Shown one piece after another: positions 1 through 8,619 of a stretch of 64,000 nucleotides of DNA. Source of the DNA: Patescibacteria group bacterium. Lineage in GTDB: Bacteria > Patescibacteriota > Saccharimonadia > Saccharimonadales > UBA4665. The notes below the pieces were generated by a model. The model was not told the DNA's origin. It was given only the letters and a program-made list of their open reading frames with translations, and did not search any database. Location of the stretch: assembly GCA_030271625.1 (NCBI GenBank), contig JARXKN010000001.1, positions 558,001 through 622,000 of the forward strand, in the 5' to 3' direction. The position numbers were made by a program, and so were the translations under genes. How positions within the stretch are numbered: the stretch's first letter is position 1; the number at the start of each line of letters is the position of its first letter.

Positions 1-2
1 AT

Positions 3-1073
<1,071 letters not shown>

Positions 1074-1102
1074 AACAGTTGCTTGGTCGGCGGTTGCCGG
1101 CT

Positions 1103-1111
1103 TGCTACACT
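1103..1111 (+). promoter_or_regulatory. Extended -10 promoter (TGCTACACT) of the ABC transporter, leaderless spacing
   Basis: TGC-TACACT ends 7 nt before the ATG at 1119, so transcription would begin at or next to the start codon. A weak -35 (TTGGTC, 1083-1088) stands 17 nt upstream. No Shine-Dalgarno sequence precedes the ATG. The promoter decides the start at 1119 over the TTG at 1083. Confidence 0.6.
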
Positions 1112-1118
1112 TAAAGCA

Positions 1119-2888
1119 ATGAAAAACATCTGGCGCATTGTTCGCTTCACTAGCCAGTTATGGCCGTTCTACATTGCTATCAGCTTCTTTACAGTGCTGT
1201 TGGCGCTCATGGGAGTACTACAACCATTGCTTACCGGTTGGGCAATTGATCAATTACGACAGGGAACCCACGCTAATTTACACAACCTGATAGTAATTGC
1301 TGTTGCCATCTTCCTGCTCGATTTCTTTTCAAATATTTTCTCTAACATTAGTGGCTACATTGGCGACCAACTCAATGCCCGGCTTAGCTACTACCTCAGC
1401 CACCGCTACTATGAGCATCTGCTTAGCCTCCAGCAGCAATTTTATGATACTGAGCTGACCGGTAAAATTATCAATCGACTCAACCGCTCCATCAGCCAAA
1501 TCACCAACTTCTTTCAATTCGTTACTAACAACTTCTTACAGCTGATATTCACCACCATCTTTACACTGACGGTGGCGTTTCATTACAGCTGGCAAGTCGG
1601 CTTGCTTCTGGCGTCGCTGTACCCGATTTATATCTTGCTAACTATCCGCAGCAGCCCTAAATGGCAGCACTACCAAACTGAAAAAAATGATAATCTGGAC
1701 ATCGCTAATGGGCGGTTTGCAGAGGTTATCAATCAGGTAAAAGTCGTTAAAACCTATCTCCAAGAAAAACGAGAACTCAACCTCTTTGACCACCATTACA
1801 AAAAAGTTATCGACATTAACAAACCCCAGTCCAAGCACTGGCATGTTAATGACTTCTATCGACGAATTGTCTTAAATGTTATTTTCTTCGCGGTCTACTT
1901 GTTTATATTTGTGCAAGCGGTGCATGGTCAATTATCACCCGGTAATGTCGTGACCTTAATTCTATTTAGCGCTCAAATTCGGATACCAATCTTTACCATC
2001 AGCTTTATGGTCGACAACTTCCAACGCGCCGTCGCCGATAGCCGAGACTATTTTGAGATAATGGAGATTAAACCGTCAATTGACGATAAGCCCAGCGACC
2101 ACACCCTCAAGCTGTCTCGGGCGGCCGTTAGTTTTAACAATGTCGTCTTTGGCTACGACGAGCAAGCGGTGCTAAAGGGTGTCTCCTTCGAGTTACAGCC
2201 AGGTACTAAAACTGCTCTCGTTGGCGAGAGCGGTGAAGGCAAGACCACCATTACCAGTCTGCTACTACGGTTGTACGATGTTAATAGCGGCAGTATCGCC
2301 ATTGATAACCAAATTATTAGTAACGTCTCGCAAGCTTCGCTCCGAGCCAATATCGCCGTCGTCTTTCAGGAGCCAGCGCTCTTTAGTGGCACGGTCCGTG
2401 AAAACATTTCCTACGCCAATCCGAAAGCGACCGAAGAACAGATTATGGCCGCCGCCAAAGCCGCCAATGCCCATGAATTTATAGTTAAATTTGAAAATGG
2501 TTACGAGAGCCAAATTGGCGAGCGCGGTCTTAAACTGTCGGGCGGTCAAAAACAACGCTTAGCGATCGCCCGGGCGCTCCTAAAAAATGCCCCGATTCTA
2601 ATTCTCGACGAAGCCACCAGCAGCCTCGATAGCAAGAGTGAACGGATGGTGCAGGAAGCGCTAGAGCGTTTAATGCGCGGCCGGACGACGCTGATTATTG
2701 CGCACCGTTTGAGTACTATCCAAGCTGTTGATCAAATTGTGACCATCCGCAATGGTACCGTCGATGAGACTGGTAGCCCGACTGCATTAGCCAAGAGTGG
2801 CGGTATTTATGCTCAATTGTTAGCCTTACAAACCGGATCGTCTGAAGCCACCAAGAAAAAACTACAAGCCTACGAGCTGAAAGGATAA
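1119..2888 (+). CDS. ABC transporter, fused membrane and ATPase domains (exporter type)
   Basis: This 589-residue half-transporter should act as a homodimer or heterodimer in the cytoplasmic membrane and export an unknown substrate (lipid, peptide or drug). The N-terminal half has about six hydrophobic segments (ABC_membrane fold). The C-terminal ATPase has Walker A GESGEGKT at about 369-376, signature LSGGQ at 473-477 and Walker B ILILDEA with Asp497, then the switch histidine in IIAHR. All catalytic motifs are intact, so it is probably active. The ATG at 1119 is chosen because a -10 box lies 7 nt upstream; the longer TTG-initiated frame would place the promoter inside the gene. The NUDIX gene follows with only one base between. 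Confidence 0.9.
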   Translation: MKNIWRIVRFTSQLWPFYIAISFFTVLLALMGVLQPLLTGWAIDQLRQGTHANLHNLIVIAVAIFLLDFFSNIFSNISGYIGDQLNARLSYYLSHRYYEHLLSLQQQFYDTELTGKIINRLNRSISQITNFFQFVTNNFLQLIFTTIFTLTVAFHYSWQVGLLLASLYPIYILLTIRSSPKWQHYQTEKNDNLDIANGRFAEVINQVKVVKTYLQEKRELNLFDHHYKKVIDINKPQSKHWHVNDFYRRIVLNVIFFAVYLFIFVQAVHGQLSPGNVVTLILFSAQIRIPIFTISFMVDNFQRAVADSRDYFEIMEIKPSIDDKPSDHTLKLSRAAVSFNNVVFGYDEQAVLKGVSFELQPGTKTALVGESGEGKTTITSLLLRLYDVNSGSIAIDNQIISNVSQASLRANIAVVFQEPALFSGTVRENISYANPKATEEQIMAAAKAANAHEFIVKFENGYESQIGERGLKLSGGQKQRLAIARALLKNAPILILDEATSSLDSKSERMVQEALERLMRGRTTLIIAHRLSTIQAVDQIVTIRNGTVDETGSPTALAKSGGIYAQLLALQTGSSEATKKKLQAYELKG

Positions 2889-2889
2889 T

Positions 2890-3339
2890 ATGCGTCAAGC
2901 AGTTCGAGTTATTGTCATCAAAGATCAGTCGTTGCTGGTAATGCACCGTAATAAGTTTGGCCAACAATTTTATGCCTTAGTTGGCGGCGGCATTGATTAC
3001 GGCGAAAATCCGGAGCAGGCCTTGTATCGTGAAGTCGCTGAAGAAACTGGCCTACAAATTACCAATCCAAAATTAGTAATTATCGAGGATGCTGGTGATG
3101 TCTACGGCATGCAGTATATCTACACCTGCGATTACGTCAGCGGCGAGCCAGCTTTGGCGGCTGATTCGGCCGAAGCCCTGATTCACGCCAAGGGTGAGAA
3201 CCTTTACACGCCGATGTGGTTACCGCTGAGTGACCTTCCCAACGTGGTATTTCAGCCCAAAGAGCTGCAGGCCACGCTCATTGCCCATGCTACTGCTGGC
3301 TGGCCAGCAGCGCCAATCGAGCTGCTTATCAACAGCTAG
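2890..3339 (+). CDS. NUDIX hydrolase
   Basis: This 149-residue protein has a full NUDIX box at about residues 34-56: G34, E39 and the core REVAEETGL (R47-L55), which binds the divalent metal and pyrophosphate. NUDIX enzymes hydrolyse nucleoside diphosphates linked to another moiety; the substrate cannot be told from sequence. An AAAGGAT ribosome-binding site (2880-2886) overlaps the end of the ABC transporter gene and lies 3 nt before the ATG, so the two genes are co-transcribed and probably translationally coupled. A second, different NUDIX gene lies at 8620. Confidence 0.88.
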   Translation: MRQAVRVIVIKDQSLLVMHRNKFGQQFYALVGGGIDYGENPEQALYREVAEETGLQITNPKLVIIEDAGDVYGMQYIYTCDYVSGEPALAADSAEALIHAKGENLYTPMWLPLSDLPNVVFQPKELQATLIAHATAGWPAAPIELLINS

Positions 3340-3343
3340 CCGT

Positions 3344-3370
3344 GTCAGCTGACGAGTTCGATGCTATACT
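3344..3370 (+). promoter_or_regulatory. FKBP gene promoter: extended -10 (TGCTATACT) with a palindrome over the -35 region
   Basis: TGC-TATACT at 3362-3370 is the -10. A perfect 10-bp palindrome GTCAGCTGAC (3344-3353) covers most of the -35 position (3342-3347, GTGTCA, poor match). The gene has a 20-nt leader with a GGGGAG ribosome-binding site before the ATG at 3398. The palindrome could be an operator, but a single 10-bp palindrome can occur by chance. Confidence 0.5.
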
Positions 3371-3397
3371 GGTTTAACAACAAATAAGGGGAGTTAC

Positions 3398-3922
3398 ATG
3401 GCAGCAAAACGAACACGTTTTTTTGCGCTGTTTGGGGCATTATTGTTCCTGTTCACATCTTCGGCACTGACTATTGCCGTAATTTACAGCGCGACGCAAC
3501 AGAATAAGACGACAACCACACCAGCAACTAATAAGAAAGCGAGCACCAAGATGTTACAAGGCAACCCATTAGCGAACTACACGCCAGTAAGCGCGATTTC
3601 AGAGTTAAAGAGCGAAGATCTAACACCAGGCACTGGTGAAGAAGTTCAAAAAGGTGACACCATAACGGCCGATTACACCGGCGCCTTAGCTACCACTGGT
3701 ACGGTGTTTCAAAGCTCGTTGGACTCCGGCCAGCCATTTACGACTGGTTTGAGCGGCGTAATCAAAGGTTGGCAAGAAGCAATTCCCGGTATGAAAGTCG
3801 GTGGAACTCGTCGCTTGTTTATTCCAGCTGCGCTGGCCTACGGCTCACAATCTCCTAGTGCCGACATCCCGGCTAACTCTGATTTAGTCTTTGACGTGAC
3901 GGTTCACGCTACCAAGCGATAA
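3398..3922 (+). CDS. FKBP-type peptidyl-prolyl isomerase, membrane-anchored
   Basis: This 174-residue protein has one N-terminal membrane segment (about residues 9-31, preceded by KRTR), a Thr/Lys/Asn-rich linker, and a C-terminal FKBP domain (about 80-174). Recognisable FKBP features are GDTITADYTG, the V-I-K-G-W motif of the active-site pocket (GVIKGWQEAI), GMKVGGTRRLFIP and the terminal FDVTV strand. It probably sits outside the membrane and speeds proline isomerisation in secreted or surface proteins. GGGGAG lies 7 nt before the ATG. It is followed by a separate promoter for the redox genes. Confidence 0.92.
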   Translation: MAAKRTRFFALFGALLFLFTSSALTIAVIYSATQQNKTTTTPATNKKASTKMLQGNPLANYTPVSAISELKSEDLTPGTGEEVQKGDTITADYTGALATTGTVFQSSLDSGQPFTTGLSGVIKGWQEAIPGMKVGGTRRLFIPAALAYGSQSPSADIPANSDLVFDVTVHATKR

Positions 3923-3947
3923 TTGGTAGTTTGTACTAAAAAACACA

Positions 3948-3985
3948 ATATATAGCGTATTGCATTAGCCGTAAGCGCTATATAT
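3948..3985. promoter_or_regulatory. 10-bp inverted repeat, candidate operator of the glutaredoxin operon
   Basis: ATATATAGCG (3948-3957) and its exact reverse complement CGCTATATAT (3976-3985) are separated by 18 nt. The arms flank the -35 box and the right arm overlaps the first bases of the -10 box of the promoter at 3960-3988. This geometry suits a dimeric repressor. No candidate regulator gene is adjacent. Confidence 0.55.
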
Positions 3986-3988
3986 ACT
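3960..3988 (+). promoter_or_regulatory. Promoter of the glutaredoxin / thioredoxin reductase pair
   Basis: TTGCAT (3960-3965), 17-nt spacer, TATACT (3983-3988). Transcription should start near 3995, giving a leader of about 33 nt that carries AGAGG before the ATG at 4028. It overlaps the inverted repeat at 3948-3985. Confidence 0.65.
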
Positions 3989-4027
3989 TATAAGTAGCAA
4001 TTACATAAACCCAAAAAGAGGTCTCTC

Positions 4028-4276
4028 ATGCCCAAAAACGTCACCATCTTCACCACCAACACCTGCGGCTACTGCCAGATGGTAAAAAAATACCTAAGCG
4101 CTAAGGGCGTGGGCTACCAAGAAGTTAATCTTGATGAACACCCGGACCGCCAGGCTGAAGCTTTAGCGCTCAGCGGCGCTATGACCGTGCCAGTTACGGT
4201 AGTGACTAAGAATGATGATAGCCAAGAAGTGATTGTTGGTTATAACCTGGCCAAGCTGGCTCCCGCAGTCGCCTAA
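4028..4276 (+). CDS. Glutaredoxin-like protein
   Basis: This 82-residue cytoplasmic thiol-disulfide carrier has the redox motif C13-G-Y-C16 after the first beta strand (VTIFTTNTCGYC), the cis-proline region TVPVT and the usual glutaredoxin length. It probably reduces disulfides or acts with the reductase encoded 34 nt downstream. CGYC is closer to NrdH/glutaredoxin-3-like proteins than to thioredoxin (CGPC), so the electron donor may be the fused reductase next door and not glutathione; that is an inference. Confidence 0.9.
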   Translation: MPKNVTIFTTNTCGYCQMVKKYLSAKGVGYQEVNLDEHPDRQAEALALSGAMTVPVTVVTKNDDSQEVIVGYNLAKLAPAVA

Positions 4277-4310
4277 TTTTCTGAAAAAACCTATAAATGA
4301 ATGGAGCGAT

Positions 4311-5525
4311 ATGAGTGATAGTATTTTAGTGTATGGCGCTGATTGGTGCGGTGATTGTCACCGAACCCGAGCCTTGTTTGATCAATATAATGTGGCCTAC
4401 ACCTACGTAAATATTGATGAAGACGCTGCTGCCAAAGCTAAAATGCTGGAACTGGTAGATGGTCGAAACACCCTGCCGACAGTCGTCTTTACCGACGGCA
4501 GTATTATGCAAGAACCGAGCAATGATGAGCTACTGATAAAACTCAATTTACGACCAGCTGCCGACGAAACTGCTACGCCGGTGGTACCAGAGCACGATAT
4601 TATCATTGTCGGCGCCGGACCAGCCGCCTTAACGGCAGCCATCTACACCACCCGCGAAGATATCGAGACCTTACTGTTTGAACGCGGTGTCGTCGGTGGC
4701 TTGGCAGCTGTGACTGATAAAATTGATAACTATCCAGGTTTTCCTGATGGCGTTGCCGGATTGACACTAGCTGACGATTTACGAAAACAAGCCGAACGGT
4801 TTGGCGCCGTAATTGAACTCGGTGAAGTGACGGGTCTAAAAACACAAGGCGACAAAACCCTAGTGTCGTCTACTAGTGGTGATATGTTGGCTCGAGCTGT
4901 TCTACTAGCTGTTGGCTCGGATTACAAGAAAATTGGTGTGCCGGGCGAACTTGAGTATTATGCTCGTGGCGTGCACTACTGCGCGACGTGCGATGGCGCC
5001 TTTTACCGTGATAAAAAGATAGTGGTTGTCGGTGGCGGTAATTCAGCTGTTCAAGAAGCGATTTTCCTGACTCGCTTTACCACCCATATCGACTTATTAG
5101 TACGCTCTAAGATGCGAGCCAGTGATGTCTTACAAAAAGACCTGCAAAAGTTTGTTGACGACGGTAAAATCACCATCCACTTGAATACCACAACTGATGA
5201 AATCGTTGGTGAGAATAACTCTGTCAATAAAGTCGTAATTACTGAAGACGGCACCAAAAAAGACTTGGCAGTGGATGGTGTTTTCGTGTTTGTTGGCCTC
5301 GAACCAAACTCCCAGTTCCTAAAGGATACGCCAGTTGAGTTAGATGAAATTGGTTTCATTAAGTCAGATGATCGTATGATGACCAGTATGCCAGGAGTGT
5401 TCGTGGCCGGTGACATCCGAGCTGGTGCCACCATGCAGATTGCTAGCGCCGCTGGCGAAGGTGCCACTGCAGCCTTGAAAATGCGCGAGTATCTCGAAGG
5501 CCAACCGCACCCTATTCAGAACTAG
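4311..5525 (+). CDS. trxB: Glutaredoxin-thioredoxin reductase fusion flavoprotein
   Basis: This 404-residue protein joins an N-terminal glutaredoxin domain (about 1-80, redox motif C13-G-D-C16) to a thioredoxin reductase (about 93-404). The reductase has the FAD motif GAGPAALTAAIY, the catalytic pair C224-A-T-C227, the NAD(P) motif GGGNSAVQEA and the C-terminal FAD motif FVAGDIR. The NADPH-specifying HRRxxxR motif is not intact (it reads LVRSKMR), so the pyridine nucleotide preference is uncertain. I chose the ATG at 4311 because GGAG lies 4 nt before it and homology begins there; the open frame upstream overlaps the preceding gene. The pair is probably one operon for reducing cytoplasmic thiols. 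Confidence 0.9.
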   Translation: MSDSILVYGADWCGDCHRTRALFDQYNVAYTYVNIDEDAAAKAKMLELVDGRNTLPTVVFTDGSIMQEPSNDELLIKLNLRPAADETATPVVPEHDIIIVGAGPAALTAAIYTTREDIETLLFERGVVGGLAAVTDKIDNYPGFPDGVAGLTLADDLRKQAERFGAVIELGEVTGLKTQGDKTLVSSTSGDMLARAVLLAVGSDYKKIGVPGELEYYARGVHYCATCDGAFYRDKKIVVVGGGNSAVQEAIFLTRFTTHIDLLVRSKMRASDVLQKDLQKFVDDGKITIHLNTTTDEIVGENNSVNKVVITEDGTKKDLAVDGVFVFVGLEPNSQFLKDTPVELDEIGFIKSDDRMMTSMPGVFVAGDIRAGATMQIASAAGEGATAALKMREYLEGQPHPIQN

Positions 5526-5527
5526 TC

Positions 5528-5536
5528 TGCTACAAT
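5528..5536 (+). promoter_or_regulatory. Extended -10 promoter (TGCTACAAT), leaderless spacing
   Basis: TGC-TACAAT ends 8 nt before the ATG at 5545, with no ribosome-binding site between. No -35 match is seen at 17 nt. Confidence 0.6.
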
Positions 5537-5544
5537 AAACGACT

Positions 5545-6174
5545 ATGACACATGAAACCACCAGCCACGAGCTGACAGTGGGCGGGATGAGCAAAGCGAA
5601 CATCGACCATGAACTATTTGAGTCGGGTAATTGGGGCGAAGTCTGGCTTGATAGGTATGAAGCGGCGATTGGTGATATTAATGCCCGTCAAAAAGAAGCT
5701 GTCGAGAGCGTTAATAGTTTACTGCAAATGTATGGTTTGCCCTTAGAAGCCGGCGCGTGGGCACAGCATGTTAGAGCTATCAGTACCACAGGCTACAGCA
5801 GTAGCGAGAACCCCGATGAACTGCCTAGACTTCTTGAGATTATCAAAACTAAAGGTATGACGCCTGGTGAATGTATTGATGACATGCTATGGCGGGATTT
5901 TAATATTGAAAGCGAACCTGAGGACGGTAACGGGTTAGTGCAGCTTCATTTCGAGACACCGGCGGGACAGCAGTTTATGATTTATGCTGAAGGGTACTAT
6001 TGGATGGAGCGCTACTACCGCGATGCCGCTGGTGAGCCGGCCGACTTATCACGCCTCACAGAATATGAAATCGACCGACACGAAGAGTCAGGAGCGATCA
6101 GCTACGACTCCAATGAGATCTTTGGCCATCTTACCTTTAAAGCACGACCCGTTAGCGGTCAGTCTGCGGGATAA
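5545..6174 (+). CDS. Uncharacterised acidic protein
   Basis: I do not recognise this 209-residue protein. It has no signal peptide or membrane segment and is acidic. An N-terminal helical half (residues 1-110) is followed by a beta-rich part with several aromatic residues (EGYYWMERYYRD at about 150-161). It is preceded by an extended -10 promoter with leaderless spacing. Its 3' end overlaps the convergent reductase gene by 16 nt, so the two transcripts must be complementary at their ends. Codon use resembles the neighbours, so it looks like a genuine resident gene. Confidence 0.75.
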   Translation: MTHETTSHELTVGGMSKANIDHELFESGNWGEVWLDRYEAAIGDINARQKEAVESVNSLLQMYGLPLEAGAWAQHVRAISTTGYSSSENPDELPRLLEIIKTKGMTPGECIDDMLWRDFNIESEPEDGNGLVQLHFETPAGQQFMIYAEGYYWMERYYRDAAGEPADLSRLTEYEIDRHEESGAISYDSNEIFGHLTFKARPVSGQSAG

Positions 6175-6863
6175 TTAGGGAAATAGTCGCCAACAATCTG
6201 ATGTTTATCTAGGCCAGCTGCTGCTAAATCTGTCGCTAGCGTTTCAACTAATGTTTCTGGCCCAGAAATATAGAAAAGGCTATCTTTGGTAGGGGGCTCT
6301 AAGCCAAGAATCAAATCGGCCGACAGGTGACCACGCTCACCACCCCAGGCCGCCGACGGTTGCGACACGACGATAGTGGCGTGCTGCCGAGCGCCATCCA
6401 ACACATCTTGGAAACCAATTTCATCTTCATTAGAAACGGCTTGCAGGAAGCGAATCGGCCGTTGCTCGCCAGTATCCTTTAGCCATTTGAACATACTCAA
6501 AAAAGGCGTAATACCAATGCCGCCGGCGACAAATACCAACGGCGTCTGAATCATCTTAGGGAGTACAAAATCGCCCATCGGGCTGCTCATTGTTAGTTGG
6601 GTGCCTGGTTTTAGCTCCTGTAAGGCCGCTTTGAAACTGCTGCCGCCGTTAGCAGCAAACTTAGTGGTGATGCTGAGTCTGGCTTGCGGTGGGGATGATG
6701 ACAACGTAAACCAGCGCTTAATGCCGCGCTTGTCAGGATTATCATGGGGCAGCGTTAGCTCAATAAACTGGCCAGCGGTGTAGGCAAATGGTTGCTCGGG
6801 CGTAAAGTAAAACGTGCGGCAACTAGGGGTATTGTCCTCGAAATGATTAAACGTTATTTGCAT
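6159..6863 (-). CDS. FAD/NAD(P)-binding oxidoreductase, ferredoxin-NADP reductase family
   Basis: This 234-residue cytoplasmic flavoprotein has the FNR fold: an FAD-binding barrel with RWFTLSSSP (flavin phosphate and isoalloxazine contact), then the NAD(P) domain with GGIGITPFLSM and ISGPETLVE. It has no [2Fe-2S] domain, so it needs a separate partner (ferredoxin, flavodoxin or another acceptor). The start at 6863 is fixed by a TGC-TACACT promoter 6 nt upstream; a longer open frame runs back into the phosphodiesterase gene and is rejected. It lies 16 nt downstream of the phosphodiesterase gene on the same strand but has its own promoter in that gap. Confidence 0.85.
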   Translation of the reverse strand: MQITFNHFEDNTPSCRTFYFTPEQPFAYTAGQFIELTLPHDNPDKRGIKRWFTLSSSPPQARLSITTKFAANGGSSFKAALQELKPGTQLTMSSPMGDFVLPKMIQTPLVFVAGGIGITPFLSMFKWLKDTGEQRPIRFLQAVSNEDEIGFQDVLDGARQHATIVVSQPSAAWGGERGHLSADLILGLEPPTKDSLFYISGPETLVETLATDLAAAGLDKHQIVGDYFPNYPAD

Positions 6864-6869
6864 CGTTTC

Positions 6870-6878
6870 AGTGTAGCA
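6870..6878 (-). promoter_or_regulatory. Extended -10 promoter (TGCTACACT) of the reductase, leaderless spacing
   Basis: Read on the minus strand, TGC-TACACT is followed by 6 nt (GAAACG) and the ATG at 6863. It lies in the 16-nt gap after the upstream phosphodiesterase gene. Confidence 0.6.
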
Positions 6879-6879
6879 G

Positions 6880-7557
6880 CTAATGGTCCTTAGGCTGAAA
6901 ACGATCAGGGAAATCGGTAATGACGGCGTAGATGCCAACTTTGGCCCAGCGCCGAGCTTTGTGTGGATCATTCAAAGTGTAGGGAGCTAGCTGATAGCCA
7001 TTACGTTGCATAGCGCGGATAAAACCCGACCACAACCACAGCTGCTGCATATTAAGTCGTTTGGTATTAACTTGGCGGGCCCGCCAGGTAGCCCGGACGC
7101 CACTCCAGCGTTCAATTACGACTTTGGTAATTGTCGGTAGGGCTTGGTGGAGCTCACGCAGAATCGGCTGACTAAACGAGCCGAGGAGCATGTCGGCATC
7201 CAACCAGCCGTTAGCTTGGAGAGCGGTAATTTCAGCGATGACGGGTGCTGTCGAGACATCGGGTTTGACTTCTATTAACACCGGGACGCGCCGGTTAATC
7301 AGCTGCATGGCAGCGGTAAACGTCATTAGGTCTGGTTTGTGAGCTAACAGCGTCGCATAATCACTGCCTTTGACACTGAGATGGTTACCGGCTGGATCAT
7401 GCAGTTCGGCGTCATGCTGCACGACGACTACGCCATCCCGGCTGACGCGGACATCAAGCTCAATCTCATCAACCCCACAGTCGATAGCTTTCTCAAATGA
7501 GGCAGCCGTATTTTCTGGGGCTAAGCCTTTAGCACCGCGGTGACCAATAATTTTCAT
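6880..7557 (-). CDS. Glycerophosphodiester phosphodiesterase
   Basis: This 225-residue enzyme of the GDPD TIM-barrel family hydrolyses glycerophosphodiesters to glycerol-3-phosphate and an alcohol, probably for phospholipid salvage. Visible motifs are IGHRGAKGLAPENT (catalytic His-Arg), EIELDVRVSRDG (metal-binding Glu and Asp), VVQHD, LIEVKPD and the C-terminal PYTLND and ITDFP. It lacks a signal peptide, so it acts in the cytoplasm. The start is the second of two tandem ATGs (7557), 6 nt after TGG-TACACT; the first ATG would be 3 nt after the hexamer. Confidence 0.92.
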   Translation of the reverse strand: MKIIGHRGAKGLAPENTAASFEKAIDCGVDEIELDVRVSRDGVVVVQHDAELHDPAGNHLSVKGSDYATLLAHKPDLMTFTAAMQLINRRVPVLIEVKPDVSTAPVIAEITALQANGWLDADMLLGSFSQPILRELHQALPTITKVVIERWSGVRATWRARQVNTKRLNMQQLWLWSGFIRAMQRNGYQLAPYTLNDPHKARRWAKVGIYAVITDFPDRFQPKDH

Positions 7558-7563
7558 CATTCC

Positions 7564-7572
7564 AGTGTACCA
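7564..7572 (-). promoter_or_regulatory. Extended -10 promoter (TGGTACACT) of the phosphodiesterase, leaderless spacing
   Basis: On the minus strand TGG-TACACT is followed by GGA and two tandem ATG codons; the second, at 7557, has the 6-nt spacing seen at other genes in the window. Confidence 0.6.
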
Positions 7573-7587
7573 AACCAAAAACATTTC

Positions 7588-7617
7588 ATGACAATTTGAC
7601 CATCTAAGGTGTACAAT
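7588..7617 (+). promoter_or_regulatory. Promoter of inorganic pyrophosphatase
   Basis: ATGACA (7588-7593), 18-nt spacer, TACAAT (7612-7617). Transcription should start near 7624, leaving a 20-nt leader with AGGAG (7636-7640) before the ATG at 7646. The ATG at 7616 lies inside the -10 box and cannot be the start. Confidence 0.55.
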
Positions 7618-7645
7618 GGCGGTTGAAGAAATAACAGGAGTACCT

Positions 7646-8176
7646 ATGGCTGACTTTAACCAGGTTCTGGAAACCGGTGATTATCAAAATGGCGTCGTTA
7701 ACACCGTCGTCGAAATTCCTCAAGGCAGTATGTTAAAAGTTGAGTGGGACCGTAAGCGGGCCGCCTTTATGCTCGACCGTGTTGAACCAGCAATTTACGC
7801 CAAGCCAGTAAACTATGGCTTTATCCCGCAGACTTTGGACGAGGACGGCGATGAATTAGACACGCTAGTAGTCTGTGCCGAGCCGATTCCAACCGGCGTC
7901 TGGCTAGAAGCCAAAATTATCGGTATTTTAAACTTTGTGGATGATGGCGAAGCCGACCACAAGGTTGTCTTAGTACCGGCTGACGATCGCAATACCGGCA
8001 ACAGTATAAATTCACTGGCCGATTTAGGGGAGCGCTGGCAGCAGCAGATTGTAGAACACTTCACGCACTATAAAGACTTAAAAAAGCCGGGCTCTACCGA
8101 AGTCTTGGGCTGGGGTGATGCCGAAGCTGCCAAGCTTATCATTGCCGAGTCTATTGAGCGCTACCAGAAAGCCTAA
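7646..8176 (+). CDS. ppa: Inorganic pyrophosphatase (family I)
   Basis: This 176-residue soluble enzyme hydrolyses pyrophosphate released by polymerases and tRNA synthetases. The signature DEDGDELDTLV carries the metal-binding aspartates; EWDRKR, YGFIPQT and the late VLVPADDRN and HYKDLK segments also match the family. AGGAG lies 5 nt before the ATG. It heads a tight run with the next two genes (gaps of 2 and 3 nt). It is divergent from the phosphodiesterase gene. Confidence 0.95.
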   Translation: MADFNQVLETGDYQNGVVNTVVEIPQGSMLKVEWDRKRAAFMLDRVEPAIYAKPVNYGFIPQTLDEDGDELDTLVVCAEPIPTGVWLEAKIIGILNFVDDGEADHKVVLVPADDRNTGNSINSLADLGERWQQQIVEHFTHYKDLKKPGSTEVLGWGDAEAAKLIIAESIERYQKA

Positions 8177-8178
8177 TC

Positions 8179-8616
8179 ATGACCGAACATCTTCCGACCG
8201 AGACTAACATTACCGAACTTCTGGACCAATACGTCGAGGCTCGTCACAACCTAGATGTTCTCCATAACAGTTTGCGAGATGCTCTTGGCGGCTTAGTTGG
8301 AAAATTTATTTCGGTATCAGGATTCCCCAGTACTGTCGGCGTCGCCGTACAGGAACCAGACTCAGCTGGCCGACAAAAGCTGAGTTTCGTGCCGGCCTAT
8401 AGATTTACGACGCCTGAGACGGAACGGAAACTATTTGTCCTACCGGTAAATAAGGTTGTTAACACATCGCACCGAGGTTTGACCGTGGAAGCATTAACTG
8501 CCGATGGCCACACTATGACGCCACCCCGGCAGTATCGATTTACCCTCAATGGCATTGTCGCGCTATCGCAAATACCTGAACTACCAACACCAGAAGCCAG
8601 TCAACCAGAAAACTAA
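8179..8616 (+). CDS. Uncharacterised protein between ppa and a NUDIX gene
   Basis: I do not recognise this 145-residue protein. It has a short helical N-terminus and then a beta-rich region (about 30-125) that ends in a Pro/Glu-rich tail. There is no membrane segment. Two-nucleotide spacing from ppa and three-nucleotide spacing to the NUDIX gene show that it belongs to the same operon. Nothing in the sequence indicates a catalytic site. Confidence 0.75.
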   Translation: MTEHLPTETNITELLDQYVEARHNLDVLHNSLRDALGGLVGKFISVSGFPSTVGVAVQEPDSAGRQKLSFVPAYRFTTPETERKLFVLPVNKVVNTSHRGLTVEALTADGHTMTPPRQYRFTLNGIVALSQIPELPTPEASQPEN

Positions 8617-8619
8617 ATT

